A stretch of DNA of 8,993 nt, taken from assembly GCA_947453775.1 (NCBI GenBank), contig CANGHM010000012.1, positions 1 through 8,993 on the forward strand. Direction: 5' to 3'. Made by a program: the position numbers and the translations under genes. Of the stretch, positions 1 to 8,993 are shown one piece after another. Source of the DNA: Rickettsiales bacterium. GTDB taxonomy: Bacteria > Pseudomonadota > Alphaproteobacteria > Rickettsiales > Rickettsiaceae. The stretch's first letter is position 1. Each line of letters opens with the position of its first letter. The notes beneath the pieces are model-generated. The model saw only the letters and a list, made by a program, of their open reading frames with translations. It was not told the DNA's origin and did not search any database.

Positions 1-1615
1 ATTCCTTCGGCACAGCTCCACCAACTATTTTGGTCTCAAACACAAAGCCACTTCCAGGCTCTAGTGGCTCAAAGACTAAGGTAATTTTAGCAAACTGCCC
101 AGCTCCACCACTTTGTTTTTTATGAGTGTAGTTGATCTCAGTTTTTTTGGTAATGGTTTCACGATAAGCTACCTGAGGAGCTCCAACATTGGCCTCTACT
201 TTAAACTCTCGTTTCATCCGATCTACAATAATGTCTAAGTGCAGCTCGCCCATTCCTTTGATAATCGTTTGGCCAGTTTCAACATCGCTGGAAACTCTAA
301 ACGAAGGATCTTCAGCAGCAAGTCTTTGCAGAGCTAAAGACATTTTATCTTGGTCGGCTTTGGACTTTGGCTCAACTGCAAGCTCGATAACCGGATCAGG
401 AAATTCCATTTTTTCAAGTAAAATTCTTGACTCAGGATCGCAAAGAGTATCGCCGGTTGTTGTGTCCTTTAATCCAACAAATGCAACAATATCTCCCACT
501 TTTGCATCTTTAATATCTTCACGTTGGTTTGCATGCATCAATAACATGCGCCCGACTCTTTCTTTTTTATCTTTTGTGGTGTTAATAATAGACGATCCGG
601 ATTGAATTTTACCAGAATAAATTCTAACAAAAGTTAAAGACCCAACAAATGGATCGTTCATCACTTTGAAAGCAAGTCCAGCAAAGGGCTCTTTTTCAGA
701 TATTTTGCGCTCTACGACCTCAGCAGTTTCAGCATCGATGGCTTTTACATAAGGAATATCTAGCGGCGATGGCAAATAATCGCAAACTGCATCTAACAAG
801 GGTTGTACCCCTTTGTTTTTAAAAGCACTGCCGCATAATACAGGAACAAAATGACCAGCTATAGTACCCTTTCTAACACATGTTTTAATCTGCTCTTCAG
901 AAACATCCTCACCATTGAGATATTTTTCTAAAATTTCCTCATCACTTGTAACGCAAGTTTCAAGTAGTTCATTTCTATATTTTTGCGCAATTTCTTTCAA
1001 ATCGGCTGGAATATCGGTGTAAGAAAATTCAGCTCCCAAATCTTCATTTTTCCAAATAATAGCCTGCATTTTAACAAGATCTACAACCCCTTGAAATTTA
1101 TCCTCAGAGCCAATAGGTAGCTGCATTACAATAGCTTTAGCACCTAGTCTTTGCTTGATCATGCTAACGCATCTGAAGAAATCTGCACCAATACGATCCA
1201 TTTTGTTTACAAAGCACATTCTAGGAACTTTATATTTATCCGCCTGGCGCCATACTGTTTCAGATTGAGGCTCTACACCTGCTACTCCATCGAATACAGC
1301 AACTGCACCATCCAAAACCCTTAATGACCTTTCAACTTCAATGGTAAAATCAACGTGTCCTGGTGTATCGATTATATTAATACGCTTATCTTGCCAAAAA
1401 CAAGTAGTAGCAGCTGAAGTAATAGTAATACCACGCTCTTGCTCTTGCTCCATCCAATCCATGGTTGCGGCTCCTTCGTGGACCTCACCTATTTTATGTG
1501 ACTTACCGGTATAATATAAAATTCTTTCAGTGGTTGTAGTTTTACCAGCATCTATGTGTGCACAGATACCTATATTTCTAACTTTTTCTAATTCTGATGA
1601 CGATTTAATAGACAT
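1..1615 (-). CDS. fusA: Elongation factor G, partial (C-terminus beyond left edge)
   Basis: EF-G is the cytosolic GTPase that drives ribosomal translocation and, with RRF, ribosome recycling. Reading from the ATG at 1615 gives 538 uninterrupted codons running off the left edge, against about 690-700 residues in the family, so the end of domain IV and domain V are missing. Seen in the translation: P-loop AHIDAGKT (residues 19-26), switch I RGITI (61-65), DTPGH (83-87, with the catalytic His87), NKMD (137-140) and the G5 segment GSAFKNKG (262-269). Domain II and III follow (GMGELHLD at about 454-461), then the start of domain IV from about residue 485. The start lies 5 bases after the rpsG stop with no visible Shine-Dalgarno, which suggests translation coupled to rpsG. 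The conserved EF-G N-terminal region begins at once, so this start is sound. It is the third gene of the str operon; tuf or another gene would lie to the left. Confidence 0.97.
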   Translation of the reverse strand, partial: MSIKSSSELEKVRNIGICAHIDAGKTTTTERILYYTGKSHKIGEVHEGAATMDWMEQEQERGITITSAATTCFWQDKRINIIDTPGHVDFTIEVERSLRVLDGAVAVFDGVAGVEPQSETVWRQADKYKVPRMCFVNKMDRIGADFFRCVSMIKQRLGAKAIVMQLPIGSEDKFQGVVDLVKMQAIIWKNEDLGAEFSYTDIPADLKEIAQKYRNELLETCVTSDEEILEKYLNGEDVSEEQIKTCVRKGTIAGHFVPVLCGSAFKNKGVQPLLDAVCDYLPSPLDIPYVKAIDAETAEVVERKISEKEPFAGLAFKVMNDPFVGSLTFVRIYSGKIQSGSSIINTTKDKKERVGRMLLMHANQREDIKDAKVGDIVAFVGLKDTTTGDTLCDPESRILLEKMEFPDPVIELAVEPKSKADQDKMSLALQRLAAEDPSFRVSSDVETGQTIIKGMGELHLDIIVDRMKREFKVEANVGAPQVAYRETITKKTEINYTHKKQSGGAGQFAKITLVFEPLEPGSGFVFETKIVGGAVPKE

Positions 1616-1620
1616 AAGGT

Positions 1621-2109
1621 TTAAGCAGCGCTACTTTTTTTAGGGTTATAATGAGCAAAAGCTTTGTTTGCTTCGGCCATTTTATGGTTATCTTCACGTT
1701 TTTTCATTGCAGCACCACGCTTGTTAAATGCATCAACAATTTCAGCAGCAAGTTTCTCCTCAGAACTGCGTTCTGAACGAGCTCTCATTGAGTGAATTAA
1801 CCACTTTCTGGCCTTAGCTTTTCCTTGATAAGCATCGCATACATCAGGCACTTGGTGATTTGCACCCCCAACTCTTACAGACTTTAGCTGGACAAGGGGA
1901 CGAATATTTTCCAAAGCAGCAAGAAAAGTATCCAATGGATTCATTTTATGTTTGCTCTGTATGATATCAAACGCTCCATATAATAGCTTTTCAGAAACTG
2001 CTTTTTTACCCTCATACATCAAAACATTGATGAACTTAGCAACTTCAACATCATTAAATTTAGAATCCGGGTTTATTTCCCTTCTTACTGCTGCTCTACG
2101 ACGAGACAT
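1621..2109 (-). CDS. rpsG: 30S ribosomal protein S7
   Basis: S7 nucleates assembly of the 30S head by binding the 3' domain of 16S rRNA and helps form the E site; in E. coli it is also the translational repressor of the str operon. The 162-residue product begins [11 protein letters not shown] and has the family core [11 protein letters not shown] at residues 78-88 and [11 protein letters not shown] at 143-153. Bacterial S7 is usually about 156 residues; here the helix after KAFAH is replaced by a short basic tail, NPKKSSAA. That tail recalls the PKK ending of Rickettsia S7 (from memory). The gene sits 19 bases after rpsL and 5 bases before fusA, the usual str order. The rpsL-rpsG gap holds two copies of ATAGGT separated by AAG (about 2111-2125); the AGG in either could act as a weak ribosome-binding site. 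Confidence 0.97.
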   Translation of the reverse strand: MSRRRAAVRREINPDSKFNDVEVAKFINVLMYEGKKAVSEKLLYGAFDIIQSKHKMNPLDTFLAALENIRPLVQLKSVRVGGANHQVPDVCDAYQGKAKARKWLIHSMRARSERSSEEKLAAEIVDAFNKRGAAMKKREDNHKMAEANKAFAHYNPKKSSAA

Positions 2110-2128
2110 AACCTATCTTACCTATTAA

Positions 2129-2503
2129 TTATTTTTTTGGACGTTTTGCTCCATATTTCGAGCGACCTTGTTTACGATTTTTTACTCCTTGAGTATCGCC
2201 AGCACCACGTATAATGTGATAACGAACACCGGGTAAGTCTTTCACCCTACCACCACGAATTAATACTTTAGAGTGCTCTTGTAAATTATGACCTTCTCCA
2301 GGGATATAAGCAGTTACTTCATGTCCACTTGTTAGTTTTACCCTCGCTATTTTCCTAAGTGCTGAGTTAGGCTTTTTAGGAGTAACAGTTTTAACTAATG
2401 TACATACACCAGCTCTTTGGGGGCAGGCTTTTAACGCAGGAGTCTTAGTTTTGTTTACTTTGTCGGATCTACCATGTCTAACTAGTTGGTTTATACTTGT
2501 CAT
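2129..2503 (-). CDS. rpsL: 30S ribosomal protein S12
   Basis: S12 sits at the 30S-50S interface near the decoding centre and controls decoding accuracy. The 124-residue product matches family length and begins with the typical INQLVR block at residues 4-9. Other landmarks are [11 protein letters not shown] (41-51), [12 protein letters not shown] (67-78), [14 protein letters not shown] (83-96) and the basic ending [13 protein letters not shown]. The two lysines that are mutated in streptomycin-resistant bacteria (K43 and K88, counting the initiator Met) are both wild type. Asp89, the residue methylthiolated in E. coli, is present. The gene is first in the str operon and has its own promoter in the 92-base gap to its right. 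There is no Shine-Dalgarno before the ATG, only an A/T-rich leader. The GGRVKDL segment is of the general alphaproteobacterial type. Confidence 0.97.
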   Translation of the reverse strand: MTSINQLVRHGRSDKVNKTKTPALKACPQRAGVCTLVKTVTPKKPNSALRKIARVKLTSGHEVTAYIPGEGHNLQEHSKVLIRGGRVKDLPGVRYHIIRGAGDTQGVKNRKQGRSKYGAKRPKK

Positions 2504-2519
2504 TTCAAAAAATTTTAAG

Positions 2520-2562
2520 ATTATATATCAGAGAATATACCACAATCAAGATCAATAGTAAA
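2520..2562 (-). promoter_or_regulatory. Predicted sigma70-type promoter(s) for rpsL-rpsG-fusA
   Basis: On the minus strand the gap between queD and rpsL holds two overlapping promoter-like arrangements. One is TTGATT (2549-2544), an 18-base spacer, then a perfect TATAAT (2525-2520). The other is TTTACT (2562-2557), a 17-base spacer, then TATATT (2539-2534). Start sites would fall near 2513 and 2527, leaving leaders of roughly 10 or 24 bases before the rpsL ATG. The region is A/T-rich, so chance matches are likely, but a perfect -10 just ahead of a highly expressed operon is convincing. Which of the two is used cannot be decided from sequence. Confidence 0.6.
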
Positions 2563-2595
2563 TAACCAAATCAGGCTAATCGCTACAAAGCATGA

Positions 2596-3018
2596 TTATA
2601 CTTTGGCCCAGCAATTATTAGTTTCGTGAACCTTAACTTCGCAAATTGCAAAATCCTCAGAAGCAACGATAGTACTCAATACGTTATTTTTCAAGTAAAA
2701 AGCGATGTTTTCAGCCGTTGGATTGTATGGCAAATAATAAACATTTTGCTTGGTAATAGAGCTAATAGCACTTCCAAGCTCGCTGTCTTGAGAGCATAAA
2801 ATAATGTTATGATCAAAATTTTCATCAATCCATTTTTTTACAACACTTTTTAAAAAGCCAAAATCTACGACCATACCAAGCGCATTAAGCTGGGAGCTTT
2901 GGGCTACTACCTCCACAATATAACGATGCCCATGAACATTTTGGCATTTTCCTTTATGGCCCAACACCCTGTGCGCTGCATCAAATTCAATTTTTACGCA
3001 GCATGTGAATTCGGTCAT
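2596..3018 (-). CDS. queD: QueD-like 6-carboxy-tetrahydropterin synthase (PTPS family)
   Basis: The 6-pyruvoyl-tetrahydropterin synthase family converts 7,8-dihydroneopterin triphosphate to a tetrahydropterin; QueD makes 6-carboxy-tetrahydropterin, an early step toward preQ0 and queuosine in tRNA. The 140-residue product has the zinc ligands His16, His29 and His31 and the catalytic Cys25 in a CxxxHGH motif. It also has DFG.LK (52-57), the Asp69-His70 pair, a PTAEN block (100-104) and the pterin-binding Glu132 in VHET. CxxxHGH is the PTPS-I/QueD pattern; the folate-pathway PTPS-III variant that replaces FolB has Glu instead of Cys, so QueD is the better call. The ATG at 3018 overlaps the atpC stop by 4 bases (ATGA), which implies translational coupling to the ATP synthase operon. 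No other que gene is in the window. A eukaryotic-style biopterin role or a repurposed enzyme is possible but less likely. Confidence 0.85.
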   Translation of the reverse strand: MTEFTCCVKIEFDAAHRVLGHKGKCQNVHGHRYIVEVVAQSSQLNALGMVVDFGFLKSVVKKWIDENFDHNIILCSQDSELGSAISSITKQNVYYLPYNPTAENIAFYLKNNVLSTIVASEDFAICEVKVHETNNCWAKV

Positions 3019-3389
3019 ATTTGGGTAAGAATTTTTTGATAAAACGCAATTTTTCTATCTTTAGAGCCAAGGCTAGATAGTAGTTGTATTTTTTCATTTA
3101 TTTTTTCATAATGCACTTCGCTTGCGTCATGGTATTCTTGACATAACACCTGCACACCAAACGAATTTACCTGCACTACTCCCGAATCAATATAGAAAGA
3201 TGACATAATATTGCTTGTTTCATCCAGCAGCTTGATAAGGCCAAATTTTAAGCTGGTAATAATAGGCACATGATCATACAAAACTCCAATTTCTCCGTTC
3301 ATAGTCGGCAAAATTACCATATATCCATAGCTCTTAAAAACTACTTTAAAGGTATTGGATATGCTAAGCTCTAAGCTATGTCTGTGCAT
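3015..3389 (-). CDS. atpC: F1 ATP synthase epsilon subunit
   Basis: Epsilon is part of the central rotor stalk: it binds gamma and the c-ring and, through its C-terminal helices, can inhibit ATP hydrolysis. The 124-residue product is divergent, but the N-terminal beta-sandwich is recognisable: a VVFKSYGYMVILPT strand pair (16-29), the hallmark GEIGVLYDHVPIIT (32-45), then a FYIDSGVVQV strand (65-74). The C-terminal part (about 90-124) is helical, with many charged residues, and somewhat shorter than the two-helix domain of E. coli epsilon. The start at 3389 lies 9 bases after the atpD stop; there is no Shine-Dalgarno. The conserved domain begins within about 15 residues, so the start is plausible. 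The position directly after atpD supports the call as strongly as the sequence does. Its TGA stop is shared with the queD start. Confidence 0.93.
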   Translation of the reverse strand: MHRHSLELSISNTFKVVFKSYGYMVILPTMNGEIGVLYDHVPIITSLKFGLIKLLDETSNIMSSFYIDSGVVQVNSFGVQVLCQEYHDASEVHYEKINEKIQLLSSLGSKDRKIAFYQKILTQI

Positions 3390-3398
3390 AATATTTTA

Positions 3399-5626
<2,228 letters not shown>

Positions 5627-5629
5627 TTA

Positions 5630-7162
5630 TTAACCCAAAAATTTTCTGATAAAATCTTTTAAAAACTTATCAAGATCTAATTTAACCTTATCATCTAAGG
5701 CTTTTTTAGTAGCAATATAATCTAAAATATCCTTTCCAGCTAATCTCATAGTCTCCAAAAGCTCTACTTTAAGCTGAGCCATATCGGCTAGATCTATATC
5801 ATTTAAAAAGTTCTCGTTTGCAGCATAAAGTAAAACAACTTGCTCTTGGATAGGCAAAGGACTATATTGCGGCTGCTTAAGTAACTCTGTTAACATTGCA
5901 CCCCTTTTAAGCAATTGAGTTGTTGAGCTGTCTAACTCTGAGCCAAACTGTGCAAAAGCAGCCATCTCGCGATATTGAGCAAGTTCAAGTTTTGTAGCCG
6001 CCGCAACTTGCTTAATAGCTTTAATTTGCGCAGCAGAGCCAACCCTACTCACAGAAATACCAACGTTTACAGCGGGCCTTATACCTTTAAAAAACAACTC
6101 GCTTTCCAAGAAAATTTGACCGTCTGTAATCGAGATAATATTGGTTGGTATATAGGCCGACACATCTCCAGCTTGGGTTTCCACAATAGGTAGCGCAGTT
6201 AAAGACCCAGCCCCTTTAGCATCCGACATTTTCGCTGCGCGCTCTAAAAGTCTTGAATGCAAGTAAAATACATCTCCTGGATAGGCTTCTCTTCCAGGTG
6301 GTCGACGTAGCAATAACGATATCTGGCGATATGCCACAGCATGACTACTTAGGTTGTCGTATACTATTAGAGCATGCATACCATTATCGCGAAAATATTC
6401 CCCTATACTACATCCAGTATAAGGCGCAAGAAACTGCATCGAGGCAGTTTCAGAAGCAGTAGCAGCCACTACGACCGTATACTTCATTGCACCCGCTGCT
6501 TCAAGACGTTTTACTATTTGCGCTACGCTAGATCTTTTTTGACCTATCGCCACATATATACAAAAAACTTTTTCCTCATCAATATTTTTTAAATGAGCAT
6601 CGCGCTGATTAATAATAGTATCTATTGCAATGGTAGTTTTGCCAGTCTGCCTATCGCCAATTATCAATTCTCTTTGGCCCTTGCCAATAGGAATGAGCGC
6701 ATCTATTATCTGAATACCTGTTTGCATCGGCTGATGAACGCTTTTACGCGATATAATGTCTGGAGCAGGAGATTCAATGCACCTATATTCTTCAGATTCA
6801 ATAGGACCTTTACCGTCTATTGGCTCACCAAGACCATTAACTACTCTGCCTAAAAAGGCCTTGCCAATTTTAGTTTGCAAGATAGTTTTACTTCTGGTGA
6901 TTAAATCGCCTTGCTTAATATGACTCTCATCGTTAATTACGACTATACCCACACTTTCTTCTTCAAGGTTTAGTATCACCCCCCTTGCCCCACTAGCAAA
7001 GATCACCATTTCACCTATTTGAGCATTGCTAAGACCATAAGCCCTTACTATACCATCACCAAAAGAGGCAACATAGCCGACCTCTTCTAGCTTACTGGAG
7101 AAATCAATGTCTTTTAATTCTTGCTTTAGAATATTGGCAAATTCGTCTATTTTAATTGTCAT
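5630..7162 (-). CDS. atpA: F1 ATP synthase alpha subunit
   Basis: Alpha alternates with beta in the F1 head, holds the non-catalytic nucleotide sites and supplies the arginine finger to the catalytic ones. The 510-residue product is full length. Seen: P-loop GDRQTGKT (169-176), GEYFRDNG (254-261), [18 protein letters not shown] (283-300) and the arginine finger Arg373 in SVSRVGS. About eight extra residues at 187-196, between INQRD and [11 protein letters not shown], match an insertion that alphaproteobacteria and mitochondria share and Bacillus lacks. One oddity is that the usual YDDLSKQAVAYRQ reads [13 protein letters not shown], with Asn270 (codon AAC at 6355-6353) in place of the second Asp. 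The start is 8 bases after the atpH stop, without a Shine-Dalgarno, and the MxIxxxEF N-terminus is normal for alpha. Confidence 0.98.
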   Translation of the reverse strand: MTIKIDEFANILKQELKDIDFSSKLEEVGYVASFGDGIVRAYGLSNAQIGEMVIFASGARGVILNLEEESVGIVVINDESHIKQGDLITRSKTILQTKIGKAFLGRVVNGLGEPIDGKGPIESEEYRCIESPAPDIISRKSVHQPMQTGIQIIDALIPIGKGQRELIIGDRQTGKTTIAIDTIINQRDAHLKNIDEEKVFCIYVAIGQKRSSVAQIVKRLEAAGAMKYTVVVAATASETASMQFLAPYTGCSIGEYFRDNGMHALIVYDNLSSHAVAYRQISLLLRRPPGREAYPGDVFYLHSRLLERAAKMSDAKGAGSLTALPIVETQAGDVSAYIPTNIISITDGQIFLESELFFKGIRPAVNVGISVSRVGSAAQIKAIKQVAAATKLELAQYREMAAFAQFGSELDSSTTQLLKRGAMLTELLKQPQYSPLPIQEQVVLLYAANENFLNDIDLADMAQLKVELLETMRLAGKDILDYIATKKALDDKVKLDLDKFLKDFIRKFLG

Positions 7163-7170
7163 TTTTTAAA

Positions 7171-7731
7171 CTATATTTTTATACTTTTTGATAAAGATAC
7201 TTTGGCTTTGTCAAGTTTTGCAAGTAATGATGCATCTATTAGAAAACTATCAAAACTCAATTTTACACCGCCTAATAAAGATTCATCCACAATATTTGTC
7301 ACTTGAATTTGCTTATTGCAATTCTCTTGTACGTAATTAATAATATCTTGCTCTTCTGTTTTTTTCAAAGCTTTTGCAGAAAAAACTACAGCAGGCACAA
7401 TCCCCTTTTCTTTTAGCTCCAAACTTGGTAAGTATTTGCAAATACTGGGTATCAGATTTAATTGCTTTTTTTTGGTTAGTTTAATCATTAAATTCATTAC
7501 CGGCTTTGATAATTTTAACTTACCAAAGCTTGAGATCAACATATCTTGGCCAATTTTTTCATTAAAAAGCCTTTGATTATACTGATGATTTAATTGATCA
7601 ATAATTGCACTAATACTAGATAGTTGATCATGTATTTGTTGCAAATTTTTCTGAGCATCCTGACCAGCGCTACTTTTACTAATAGAGAGCATTGCTTCAG
7701 TGTAGCTGTGTAACGATTTACTTATATTCAT
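7171..7731 (-). CDS. atpH: F1 ATP synthase delta subunit (OSCP homologue)
   Basis: Delta caps the F1 head and joins it to the b-subunit stator. The product is 186 residues from the ATG at 7731, within the normal 175-190 range. The N-terminal helical domain begins NISKSLHSYTEAMLSIS, which aligns with the usual start of delta. The C-terminal signature is present as SLLGGVKLSFDSFLIDASLL, the counterpart of the typical (I/L)GG...(I/D)...D.S pattern. The rest is divergent, as usual for this subunit. An in-frame ATG at 7770 would add 13 residues (MFIRHIQIETLLS), but it lies only about 5 bases after the predicted transcription start and the added residues match nothing in the family, so I prefer 7731, which is preceded by a weak TTGAG. 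It is the first gene of the F1 operon; the stop is TAG. Confidence 0.92.
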   Translation of the reverse strand: MNISKSLHSYTEAMLSISKSSAGQDAQKNLQQIHDQLSSISAIIDQLNHQYNQRLFNEKIGQDMLISSFGKLKLSKPVMNLMIKLTKKKQLNLIPSICKYLPSLELKEKGIVPAVVFSAKALKKTEEQDIINYVQENCNKQIQVTNIVDESLLGGVKLSFDSFLIDASLLAKLDKAKVSLSKSIKI

Positions 7732-7782
7732 ACTCAAGAGTGTTTCGATTTGGATATGTCTGATAAACATATTATCCCATAT

Positions 7783-7811
7783 ATTATATATACTCCAAGA
7801 TTTTTCTTCAA
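7783..7811 (-). promoter_or_regulatory. Predicted sigma70-type promoter for atpHAGDC-queD
   Basis: On the minus strand TTGAAG (7811-7806) is followed by a 17-base spacer and a perfect TATAAT (7788-7783). The predicted start site is near 7776. This leaves a leader of about 45 bases to the preferred atpH start at 7731. Spacer length and -10 are ideal and the -35 matches four of six positions. It lies in the only sizeable gap upstream of the operon. Confidence 0.65.
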
Positions 7812-7813
7812 GT
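7792..7813. repeat. Imperfect inverted repeat over the atp promoter
   Basis: On the minus strand a 9-base arm (7813-7805) pairs with 7800-7792 across a 4-base A loop: seven Watson-Crick pairs, one G-T and one mismatch. It covers the -35 box and most of the spacer of the predicted atp promoter and lies after the permease stop. It could be an operator or a weak transcript-end hairpin, but no T-run follows it, and in such A/T-rich DNA it may be chance. Confidence 0.3.
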
Positions 7814-7849
7814 CCTGAGATTAATTTCTTTTAGTGCAATACTTTAAGC

Positions 7850-8993
7850 TTAGGTTTGGTAAATATAGTTAATTAAAGCCTTGCGCATCTGCTTTAATAG
7901 AACTAAAGCAGGAATACTTAACAAAAAAGCAAGAATAAAAAAATTAGTCCAACCACACCAACTAGCAATAATACCTGAGACACTTGGAAAAATAGAGCGC
8001 GAAACTCCCATCATGCTAGTAAACAATGCTTGCTTAGTAGATTTATATTTTCCCTTACACACCGATGTAATAAAGGCTATATATGCTGTCATCGCCATTC
8101 CAGCGGTAATACTCTCGCACAGATTAGTGAAAAAATATAAAGTCAAATTATTACCCACCGTCGCCAAAATCGCTAAAAGCAAATGTATAAAAGCGTGAAT
8201 AGCGCCAAAATACAATAAACTGTCAATAATATTGTACTTCTTCATGAAGTAACCCCCCAATATTCCTCCACATATGGTGCTGATACTTGAGCATAATTTA
8301 CCCGTAGTTGCAATATCAAAATCAGTAAATTTTAATTCTAAAAGAAATGGATTAATCATGGTGTTGATAAAATTATCCCCCAAACGATACAGTATTAAAA
8401 GTATTAGTATTTGAGCAGTGAATTTATAGTTACAGCCAATTGATTTAAAGCTTACGCCTTGTGGCTGGTCATTTGCATCATAAGTGTAACTAGAGGGCTT
8501 GTTTGCGTATGGATCGAGCAATAGAGCCAACAATATTGGAAATATCACAAATGCACCAGCAATAATCTGATAAATCTCTCCCCAGGTAAAAAGAAAAGAT
8601 AGATATATTGAGCCCGAACCCCCAAGCATCATACCTAGGCGATATCCTATAACATATATCCCTGATGCTGGACCTTGATTTTGCACAGGCAGCATCTCGC
8701 TGCGCAAAGCCCCCATCACGCTGTCGTTTGTTGAGCTTAAAAAAGCCACTAGTAAAGAAATCCAAGCAATTGAAAACATATTTTGTGTCTCTAAAACACT
8801 GCCAAGTGTAAAAATTGCCATAGCCAGCAAAAGCTGTAGCAAGATGATCCAGCCGATTCTGCTGCTAACAATTTTGCCTATTAGCGGTGGTTTGTATTTA
8901 TCTAGTATTGGTGTCCAAATAAAATTAATTGAATATGGCAATGCCACAAGAGCGAACATGCCAATTTCAGCCTTACTAACACCACTCTTTGCA
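7850..8993 (-). CDS. ampG: AmpG-like MFS permease, partial (N-terminus beyond right edge)
   Basis: AmpG imports anhydro-muropeptides from the periplasm for peptidoglycan recycling. The reading frame is open to the right edge, giving 380 residues; the ATG at 8959 is internal, because 11 further codons (AKSGVSKAEIG) precede it and match the family. About eleven hydrophobic segments are visible, so roughly TM1 is missing. AmpG-type motifs include FALVALPYSINFIWTPILDK (the counterpart of E. coli FFSLVGQAYVFKFLWSPLMD), the SSTNDSVMGALRSEMLP block after TM4, GYRLGM in the next helix, and YRLGDNF opening the second half. A hydrophilic loop of about 30 residues separates the two six-helix halves, as in MFS proteins. 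Rickettsia carry several AmpG paralogues whose substrates are mostly unproven, so the family is clear but the substrate is inferred. It is probably a separate unit from the atp operon, which has its own promoter 3' of this gene. Confidence 0.85.
   Translation of the reverse strand, partial: AKSGVSKAEIGMFALVALPYSINFIWTPILDKYKPPLIGKIVSSRIGWIILLQLLLAMAIFTLGSVLETQNMFSIAWISLLVAFLSSTNDSVMGALRSEMLPVQNQGPASGIYVIGYRLGMMLGGSGSIYLSFLFTWGEIYQIIAGAFVIFPILLALLLDPYANKPSSYTYDANDQPQGVSFKSIGCNYKFTAQILILLILYRLGDNFINTMINPFLLELKFTDFDIATTGKLCSSISTICGGILGGYFMKKYNIIDSLLYFGAIHAFIHLLLAILATVGNNLTLYFFTNLCESITAGMAMTAYIAFITSVCKGKYKSTKQALFTSMMGVSRSIFPSVSGIIASWCGWTNFFILAFLLSIPALVLLKQMRKALINYIYQT

Noticed and set aside
189..605. 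Plus-strand open frame of 138 codons
   Set aside because: It lies wholly inside fusA on the opposite strand, resembles no family and is rich in Ser as expected for an antisense shadow.
1..1615. Possible truncated or broken fusA
   Set aside because: The frame is open and conserved right to the window edge, so it is cut by the window and not a pseudogene.
2563..2578. Small hairpin after queD (5-base arms TAGCC and GGTTA)
   Set aside because: Only five pairs including one G-T, a 6-base loop and a broken T-run: too weak to call a terminator.
5975..6853. Run of four short plus-strand open frames
   Set aside because: All are antisense to the strongly conserved atpA and have no family resemblance or promoter-start context.
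7732..7849. Possible small RNA or tRNA in the permease-atpH gap
   Set aside because: No cloverleaf or stable GC stem is visible; the promoter and leader account for most of the 118 bases.
7881..8198. Plus-strand open frame of 105 codons
   Set aside because: It is antisense to the AmpG-like gene, whose own frame shows clear membrane segments and family motifs.
8490..8765. Minus-strand frame of 91 codons in another register
   Set aside because: It overlaps the AmpG-like gene in a shifted frame; the main frame is continuous here, so it is not evidence of a frameshift.

Overview
The window is AT-rich core chromosome of what looks like an intracellular-type alphaproteobacterium, probably Rickettsiales or a similar reduced lineage. 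Four things point there. The F1 ATP synthase genes form an F1-only operon (delta-alpha-gamma-beta-epsilon) with no Fo genes. The alpha subunit carries the short insertion after its P-loop that is shared by alphaproteobacteria and mitochondria. The S7 C-terminus ends in a PKK-type tail that, from memory, resembles Rickettsia S7. An AmpG-like permease, a family expanded in Rickettsia, lies next to the operon. The placement is inferred from remembered family sequences, not from a search.

All nine genes are on the minus strand, so transcription runs from the right end to the left. From right to left: an AmpG-like MFS permease cut by the right edge; a 118-base gap with a good sigma70-type promoter; the operon atpH-atpA-atpG-atpD-atpC, with queD (6-pyruvoyl-tetrahydropterin/6-carboxy-tetrahydropterin synthase family) joined to atpC by a 4-base ATGA overlap; a 92-base gap with a second promoter; then the str operon rpsL-rpsG-fusA, with fusA cut by the left edge. 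No stretch longer than about 120 bases lacks a gene. I see no tRNA, rRNA, insertion sequence, CRISPR array or phage gene.

The five atp genes supply the complete catalytic F1 head. Its Fo partner (a, b, b', c) must be encoded elsewhere, as is usual in alphaproteobacteria. The str operon supplies two 30S ribosomal proteins and the translocation GTPase EF-G. QueD has the CxxxHGH motif of the queuosine (preQ0) branch, so its role would be tRNA wobble modification, which has no obvious link to ATP synthase.

I do not see a new defence, mobile or biosynthetic system here. The points most worth a second look are the atpC-queD coupling, the lack of a clear terminator between the atp-queD and str units, an Asn in place of the second Asp of the alpha-subunit YDD motif, and the near absence of Shine-Dalgarno sequences.
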